Positions 6,710-10,304 of a stretch of 10,304 bases of DNA are shown here, piece after piece; the stretch's first letter is position 1; each line of letters opens with the position of its first letter. A model generated the notes under the pieces. The model saw only the letters and a program-made list of their open reading frames with translations. It was not told the origin of the DNA and made no database searches. This stretch comes from an uncultured Acinetobacter sp. (GTDB lineage Bacteria > Cyanobacteriota > Vampirovibrionia > Gastranaerophilales > Gastranaerophilaceae). The stretch lies in contig CAMORE010000074.1 of NCBI GenBank assembly GCA_946623365.1, forward strand, positions 1-10,304, read 5' to 3'. The position numbers and the translations under genes are program-made.

Positions 6710-6954
6710 TGGATGACAAAATTAAAAAATTTAGAGAAATTTTAGGTTTAAATATTAGAATTGCCAGAACACGTAAAGGTATCTCGCAGGAAGAACTGGC
6801 AGAAATAGCCGATATATCAACTAAACATGTTACGAAAATAGAAAATGCAAAAGTTACAACTAACATTTATTTCGTGAACAAAATAGCTCAGGCTCTTGAC
6901 GTTACAATCGATGAACTTGTAACCGAATACAAGACAGGAAAGAAAATAAGTTAG
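6709..6954 (+). CDS. XRE-family helix-turn-helix transcriptional regulator
   Basis: 81 codons, essentially one HTH_3/Cro-C1 domain. LGLNIRIARTRKGISQEELAEIADISTKHVTKIE (12-45) has the R-x-x-x-G-x-S-Q-E-E-L-A pattern of helices 1-2 and the recognition helix ISTKHVTKIENAK. INP-like residues are replaced by VTTNIYFVNKIAQALDVTIDELV (49-71), the usual helices 4-5. No effector or protease domain, so it probably binds DNA as a dimer, like small phage or toxin-antitoxin type repressors. It is divergent from the 73-aa gene. Codon use looks like that of its neighbours, and no phage or transposon gene is nearby. The start rests on the promoter position (leaderless), as there is no SD. Confidence 0.9.
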   Translation: MDDKIKKFREILGLNIRIARTRKGISQEELAEIADISTKHVTKIENAKVTTNIYFVNKIAQALDVTIDELVTEYKTGKKIS

Positions 6955-7046
6955 CAAAACTCATGCAAATTCAATAAGTTGATATCGCTAAAGTCTGCTC
7001 GACGATTGCATGCACTACTGACCATGATAAATGACAGCACATTTTT

Positions 7047-7079
7047 CGTGATGTTTCACGTCCGATACTTCTGAAACAT
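7047..7079 (+). other. Alternative hairpins in the spacer after the XRE gene
   Basis: Within the 158-nt spacer 6955-7112, CGTGA-TGTT-TCACG (7047-7060) forms a 5-bp stem. The overlapping ATGTTTC (7051-7057) can instead pair with GAAACAT (7073-7079) over a 15-nt loop. The two are mutually exclusive. Neither has a strong T-tract (TGTTT follows the second on the plus strand), so a terminator call is weak. The spacer looks less AT-rich than other intergenic DNA here and contains TGCATGCA at 7007-7014. I find no gene, tRNA or known RNA in it. Confidence 0.3.
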
Positions 7080-7112
7080 TGTTTACCTAAGAATGAGACT
7101 TATAAAAAGAGC

Positions 7113-7439
7113 CTATGCATTTGGACTTTGGTACTCAATACCCATACTTTTTAGTGCGTTAATAAATCTTTCCGCACAAGCATATTGAACTTCCGGAGGT
7201 ACAACACGCAAAATCTCAACTGTTTTTGAAATAATAGGGTCTTTATCATACCATCTTGCACCGTTTACAGGCTTAACCAAATCATAAAATCTGTCCAAAG
7301 CTTCTTTAGAAACTTTTTCCTCCAATTTATCAAGAAATACAACCGCATGTTCTCTCAGTTCATCCTGATAATTTTTTAAAAGCTCTATTACTTCTAATAA
7401 TTTAGGGTCATGGTCATACCATCTTTTATATGCTGCCAT
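7113..7439 (-). CDS. Duplicated RWYDxDP-repeat protein, unknown function
   Basis: 108 codons built from two copies of one module. Copy 1 starts KRWYDHDPKLLEVIELLKNY at residue 5. Copy 2 starts ARWYDKDPIISKTVEILRVV at residue 61. The 56-residue offset then keeps F (35 and 92) and L (39 and 96) in register. Each copy is an R-W-Y-D-x-D-P cap followed by two amphipathic helices. No cysteines apart from C88, no signal peptide, no membrane segment; presumably cytoplasmic. Function is unknown to me. It starts 3 nt after the murA stop codon, and its SD AAGGGGG (7458-7452) lies inside the end of murA, 12 nt before ATG, so it is almost certainly cotranscribed and perhaps coupled with murA. A role tied to cell wall synthesis is only suggested by position. 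Confidence 0.8.
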   Translation of the reverse strand: MAAYKRWYDHDPKLLEVIELLKNYQDELREHAVVFLDKLEEKVSKEALDRFYDLVKPVNGARWYDKDPIISKTVEILRVVPPEVQYACAERFINALKSMGIEYQSPNA

Positions 7440-7442
7440 CTT

Positions 7443-8768
7443 TTACAATATCCCCCTTATATCTACCACACTTGAATTAGGTATGATATTATTTTCAGTA
7501 TCATCAAATCTTATAATTTTTGCGCCTAAATTAGTTAATTTATGCTCAAAATCCTCGTATCCTCTATCAATATGGTGGAGTTTTTCAACAATTGTTTCTC
7601 CGCTTGCCATCAACCCTGCTATAACAAGCGCTGCACCGGCTCTTAAGTCACTTGCCGCTACTGTAGCACCGGTTAGATTTTTTACACCTTTTACAATGGC
7701 ATGGTTTCTGTCTTGATGAATGTCCGCCCCCATCCTTCTTAAATCAGGGACTTGCATAAATCTGTTTTCATAAAGACTTTCCGTAATAATTCCGACGCCG
7801 TTTGAGGTAGTCAAAAGAGTCATCGCTATCGCCTGCAAATCCGTAGGAAATCCCGGATATGGCTGAGTTACAAAGTTTATTGAATTGAGTCTGTTTTTAC
7901 AACTTACTTCTATAGTCGTAGGTTCAACAAGTTTTATGCTTGCTCCCATTTTAATTAATTTATCATTAAAAAATGTAAGATGAGCAGGATAAACATTTTT
8001 AATTATTGCTTTTCCTCTTGTTGCAACAACTGCAGCCATATATGAACCTGCTTCTATACGGTCAGGAATTGTTGTATATTCGGCAGGATGCAAGCTGTCT
8101 AATTTCACTCCGTTAATAACAATTTCAGAAGTACCTGCACCTGAAATATCAGCTCCTAGTGTATTTAAGAAATTGGCTAAATCTATTATCTCCGGTTCTT
8201 GTGCGGCATTCTGAATTCTTGTGGAACCTTCTGCGGTAACGGATGCTAACATTAAGTTTTCTGTAGCACCTACTGACGGAATATCTAAATAAATATCTGT
8301 TCCTACAAGCTTAGATGCTTTTGCGTGAACATAGCCGTTTTCGATTTTAATTTTTGCTCCGAGTGCTTCAAGACCTTTAATATGAAAATCGACTCTTCTT
8401 TCTCCGATTGCGCATCCTCCCGGAAGAGCAACAATAGCTTCTCTACAGCGTGACATTAACGCACCCAGAATGATAAATGAAGCTCTCATTTTACTGACAA
8501 GCTCGTATTTTGCGGTAATAGAGGTTATATTTTCCGCATTTACAATAACAGATTTTTCCTGCTTGTCATATATACATCCGGCACCTAAATCGGAAAGTAC
8601 ATTCAGCATAATATCTACATCTGTTAATTTGGGGACATTATAAATTTTGGTTGAGCCTTTAACCAATATAGTAGCAGCAAGCAGTTTCAAAACTGCGTTC
8701 TTTGCACCGCCTATTGAGACTTCTCCTCTTAACGTCTCACCACCAGTAATTTTAAATTTCTCAGCCAA
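7443..8768 (-). CDS. murA: UDP-N-acetylglucosamine 1-carboxyvinyltransferase
   Basis: MurA transfers enolpyruvate from PEP to UDP-GlcNAc, the first committed step of peptidoglycan synthesis. With the TTG start at 8768 the protein has 441 residues and begins MAEKFKITGG, like relatives. SIGGAKNAVL includes the PEP-contact Lys23. The catalytic cysteine is Cys119 in PGGCAIGERRVDFHI, so fosfomycin could alkylate it. GFPTDLQAI carries the catalytic Asp, and the two-fold inverse alpha/beta repeat is complete. A longer frame opens at GTG 8789, but that codon sits 1 nt after the -10 hexamer and upstream of the predicted transcript start. The TTG instead has SD GGAGGAG at 8778-8772 (GGAGG with 5-nt spacing). 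The 108-aa RWYDxDP gene follows 3 nt downstream. Confidence 0.96.
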   Translation of the reverse strand: MAEKFKITGGETLRGEVSIGGAKNAVLKLLAATILVKGSTKIYNVPKLTDVDIMLNVLSDLGAGCIYDKQEKSVIVNAENITSITAKYELVSKMRASFIILGALMSRCREAIVALPGGCAIGERRVDFHIKGLEALGAKIKIENGYVHAKASKLVGTDIYLDIPSVGATENLMLASVTAEGSTRIQNAAQEPEIIDLANFLNTLGADISGAGTSEIVINGVKLDSLHPAEYTTIPDRIEAGSYMAAVVATRGKAIIKNVYPAHLTFFNDKLIKMGASIKLVEPTTIEVSCKNRLNSINFVTQPYPGFPTDLQAIAMTLLTTSNGVGIITESLYENRFMQVPDLRRMGADIHQDRNHAIVKGVKNLTGATVAASDLRAGAALVIAGLMASGETIVEKLHHIDRGYEDFEHKLTNLGAKIIRFDDTENNIIPNSSVVDIRGIL

Positions 8769-8771
8769 AAT

Positions 8772-8819
8772 CTCCTCCAATACTATCACAATAATACTAT
8801 TAATTCATATTGTTGTAAA
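8772..8819 (-). promoter_or_regulatory. murA promoter and SD deciding the TTG start
   Basis: On the minus strand TTTACA (8819-8814), 17 nt, TATTAT (8796-8791), giving a predicted transcript start near 8784. The SD GGAGGAG lies at 8778-8772, so the leader would be only about 15 nt. Further upstream, TTGTATA occurs twice on the plus strand (8842-8848 and 8861-8867, period 19) as a possible operator. The rest of the 8769-8960 spacer shows no gene. Confidence 0.55.
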
Positions 8820-8935
8820 GTACCTCATATAAATACTTTATTTGTATACAGACATTTAAGTTGTATATACGATACACGCTTCTGCGGTATAAACTTTATT
8901 TCATTATAAATTATTCTGATAATAAATATTAAACT

Positions 8936-8955
8936 GAATTGCAACCCCGTAATTC
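8936..8955 (-). terminator. Weak hairpin after the radical SAM gene
   Basis: GAATT (8955-8951 on the minus strand) pairs with AATTC (8940-8936) across a 10-nt loop containing CGGGG, beginning 5 nt after the stop codon and followed by AGTTTAATATTTATT. The stem is short and AT-rich, so termination here is only a possibility. Confidence 0.2.
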
Positions 8956-8960
8956 TAATT

Positions 8961-10109
8961 TTAATGTCCCAGAATATCCTCATAAGGTTCATAATTATCA
9001 TAAAATTCTTGCGGAAGTTGTTTTACACTGTTGTATAATTCAGCGATTTCTTCTTTTGTGAAATATGTTCTGGCTTGATAATCATTAGAATAACCCACTT
9101 GGTCAAATTTATACAGACAGTAAGAATTACATCTGCAATCATCTTTAGCTGCAGTTCTGGTGCAACCACCTTTACAAATGGAAGCAAATTTACACTCCTT
9201 ACAATATCCGCTAAGAGTATTTATATCAAAACAACGATTATAAGCAAATGATTTTGGATCGTTCCAAATTTCATAAAGACAGCGTTCTCGTATGTTGCCT
9301 TCAATAAATTTATCTAATTGTTGTGACAGGCACCCCCTTACGGTTCCGTCACTGCCTAATCCTAATGCTCTAATCCCTGCATGACAACCATGCCAGTTGC
9401 CTAAACCGATATCATTTGTAAGCTTGTTCATATATCCTGTAACATCTGCACCTGTTACATACATTTCCCATCCCATCATTTTTTGGGTCTCACGTATAAA
9501 TTCTGCTTGTTTTTGAAATTGAGCTTCAGTAATCATAGTTTCGGTTTTCATTCTTCCAATAAAATCGGCATACTGAATTTGCCATGCTCTTACCTTTAAT
9601 ACCTTTAAAATGTCACGCAAAATTGGTAATTGCGGGAAATTGAGTTTATGAGTAGTTGTTATAACAGACGGTTCAACTCCGTTTTCTTTAAGCTTTATAA
9701 TAGATTCTAATGCGTGATTAAAGCATCCTTTACGTCCTCTGATATAATCATGCATCCATTCTTCACCTGCATCTATTGATATACCGAAAGAGCGAGGATT
9801 AATCTCTTTAATAATTTTTATTTTTTCATCATCAAGTGCAAGTGCATTTGTAATAATAGCAACATCCATGCCCAGAGATTTGATTGCAAATGCAAGCGTG
9901 GGAAAGTCTTCACGCAAAAGCGGGTCTCCGCCTGACAGGGTAACTTTTTGCATTCCGATTCGTTTTAAATCTTTGATAATTTCCAAGCATTCACCGGTTG
10001 TTAGCTGATTCTGCTTTTCTTCAGAGATACAATCCGAACCGCAGTGAATGCATTTTGCGTTACATTTCCAAGTTATTTCCCAAACAACATTATAAGGCTT
10101 ATATATCAT
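8961..10109 (-). CDS. Radical SAM/SPASM domain protein, orphan
   Basis: 382 codons from ATG at 10109. A TTG 15 nt upstream would be in frame, but it overlaps the SD GGAGGT (10122-10117), which is 7 nt before the ATG, so the ATG is the start. The N-terminal radical SAM motif is CNAKCIHC (Cys16, Cys20, Cys23), followed by LSGGDP (58-63) and the barrel strands AIITNA and FGISIDAG. The C-terminal SPASM region has Cys242 (WHGCHAG), Cys260 (GTVRGC), Cys303 and Cys306 (GYCKEC), Cys312, Cys316, and a late group Cys325, Cys327 and Cys331, enough for two auxiliary iron-sulfur clusters. Such proteins modify ribosomal peptides or proteins, or act in cofactor synthesis (family knowledge). No precursor peptide or partner is visible between it and murA or upstream, so the substrate is unknown. 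A possible promoter lies at 10173-10144. Confidence 0.92.
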   Translation of the reverse strand: MIYKPYNVVWEITWKCNAKCIHCGSDCISEEKQNQLTTGECLEIIKDLKRIGMQKVTLSGGDPLLREDFPTLAFAIKSLGMDVAIITNALALDDEKIKIIKEINPRSFGISIDAGEEWMHDYIRGRKGCFNHALESIIKLKENGVEPSVITTTHKLNFPQLPILRDILKVLKVRAWQIQYADFIGRMKTETMITEAQFQKQAEFIRETQKMMGWEMYVTGADVTGYMNKLTNDIGLGNWHGCHAGIRALGLGSDGTVRGCLSQQLDKFIEGNIRERCLYEIWNDPKSFAYNRCFDINTLSGYCKECKFASICKGGCTRTAAKDDCRCNSYCLYKFDQVGYSNDYQARTYFTKEEIAELYNSVKQLPQEFYDNYEPYEDILGH

Positions 10110-10143
10110 GATAAGAACCTCCAATTATTCCAATACAAGCATA

Positions 10144-10173
10144 ATACTACTATACTGTGACGGCAATTGTAAA
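10144..10173 (-). promoter_or_regulatory. Possible promoter of the radical SAM gene
   Basis: TTTACA (10173-10168), 18 nt, TAGTAT (10149-10144) on the minus strand; the overlapping TATTAT (10146-10141) is an alternative -10. The -35 hexamer is the same as that of murA. The leader to ATG 10109 would be about 28 nt and includes SD GGAGGT. Confidence 0.4.
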
Positions 10174-10249
10174 TATATGGAATTTTTCATGTTTCAAATC
10201 TTATAATTAATTTAATAAATATTCTTATATTAAGTTTTGTAAACTTGCC

Positions 10250-10304
<55 letters not shown>

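Noticed and set aside
6955..7112. tRNA or remnant gene in the spacer
   Set aside because: No cloverleaf with acceptor and T-arm consensus could be drawn. The open frames are about 30-35 codons long and lack start signals or recognisable motifs.
7483..7716. Plus-strand open frame opposite the 3' end of murA
   Set aside because: Complement of conserved MurA sequence, no SD, no promoter.
8769..8960. Precursor peptide for the SPASM enzyme
   Set aside because: Minus-strand ATGs here open frames of only a few codons, for example one of five and one of seven codons.

Overview
This is an AT-rich bacterial chromosomal window, roughly two-thirds A+T by eye. It has tightly packed operons, clear Shine-Dalgarno (SD) sequences and sigma70-type promoters. 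Most genes are housekeeping: diaminopimelate/lysine, proline and pantothenate synthesis, plus two peptidoglycan precursor steps. DapA together with MurA and MurF points to a walled bacterium. The composition, the packing and the several lineage-restricted hypothetical genes would fit an uncultured low-GC gut lineage such as Gastranaerophilales (Melainabacteria). That assignment is inference; no rRNA or other phylogenetic marker is present.

Left half, minus strand (4717 down to 1): a probable operon behind a good promoter at 4796-4769. In order of transcription it holds panC; a two-helix membrane protein whose start overlaps the panC stop; dapA; proC; a membrane-anchored, Asn/Tyr-rich protein of unknown function; and the first 73 codons of a CUT1-type sugar ABC transporter permease cut by the window edge. 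Gaps are 1-nt overlap, 24, 16, 14 and 47 nt.

Centre, plus strand: murF diverges from panC. Its 3' end carries an 11-G homopolymer that runs straight into a 15-bp minisatellite. Loss of one G would remove the stop codon and extend the protein through the repeat. Next are a divergent pair: a 73-codon acidic helical protein (minus) and an 81-codon XRE repressor-like protein (plus) whose promoter implies a leaderless transcript. A 158-nt spacer with mutually exclusive hairpins follows.

Right half, minus strand: murA, with a 108-codon protein made of two RWYDxDP repeats 3 nt downstream. The murA promoter overlaps the longest reading frame and argues for a TTG start at 8768. Upstream of that is a radical SAM/SPASM enzyme with no visible substrate peptide. 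The window ends in a perfect (AGT)18 trinucleotide repeat running off the edge.

The best candidates for something undescribed are the murF homopolymer/minisatellite junction, the cyclase-like membrane protein in the panC-dapA operon, the RWYDxDP duplicated protein coupled to murA, and the orphan SPASM enzyme. I see no complete novel defence, mobile or biosynthetic system.
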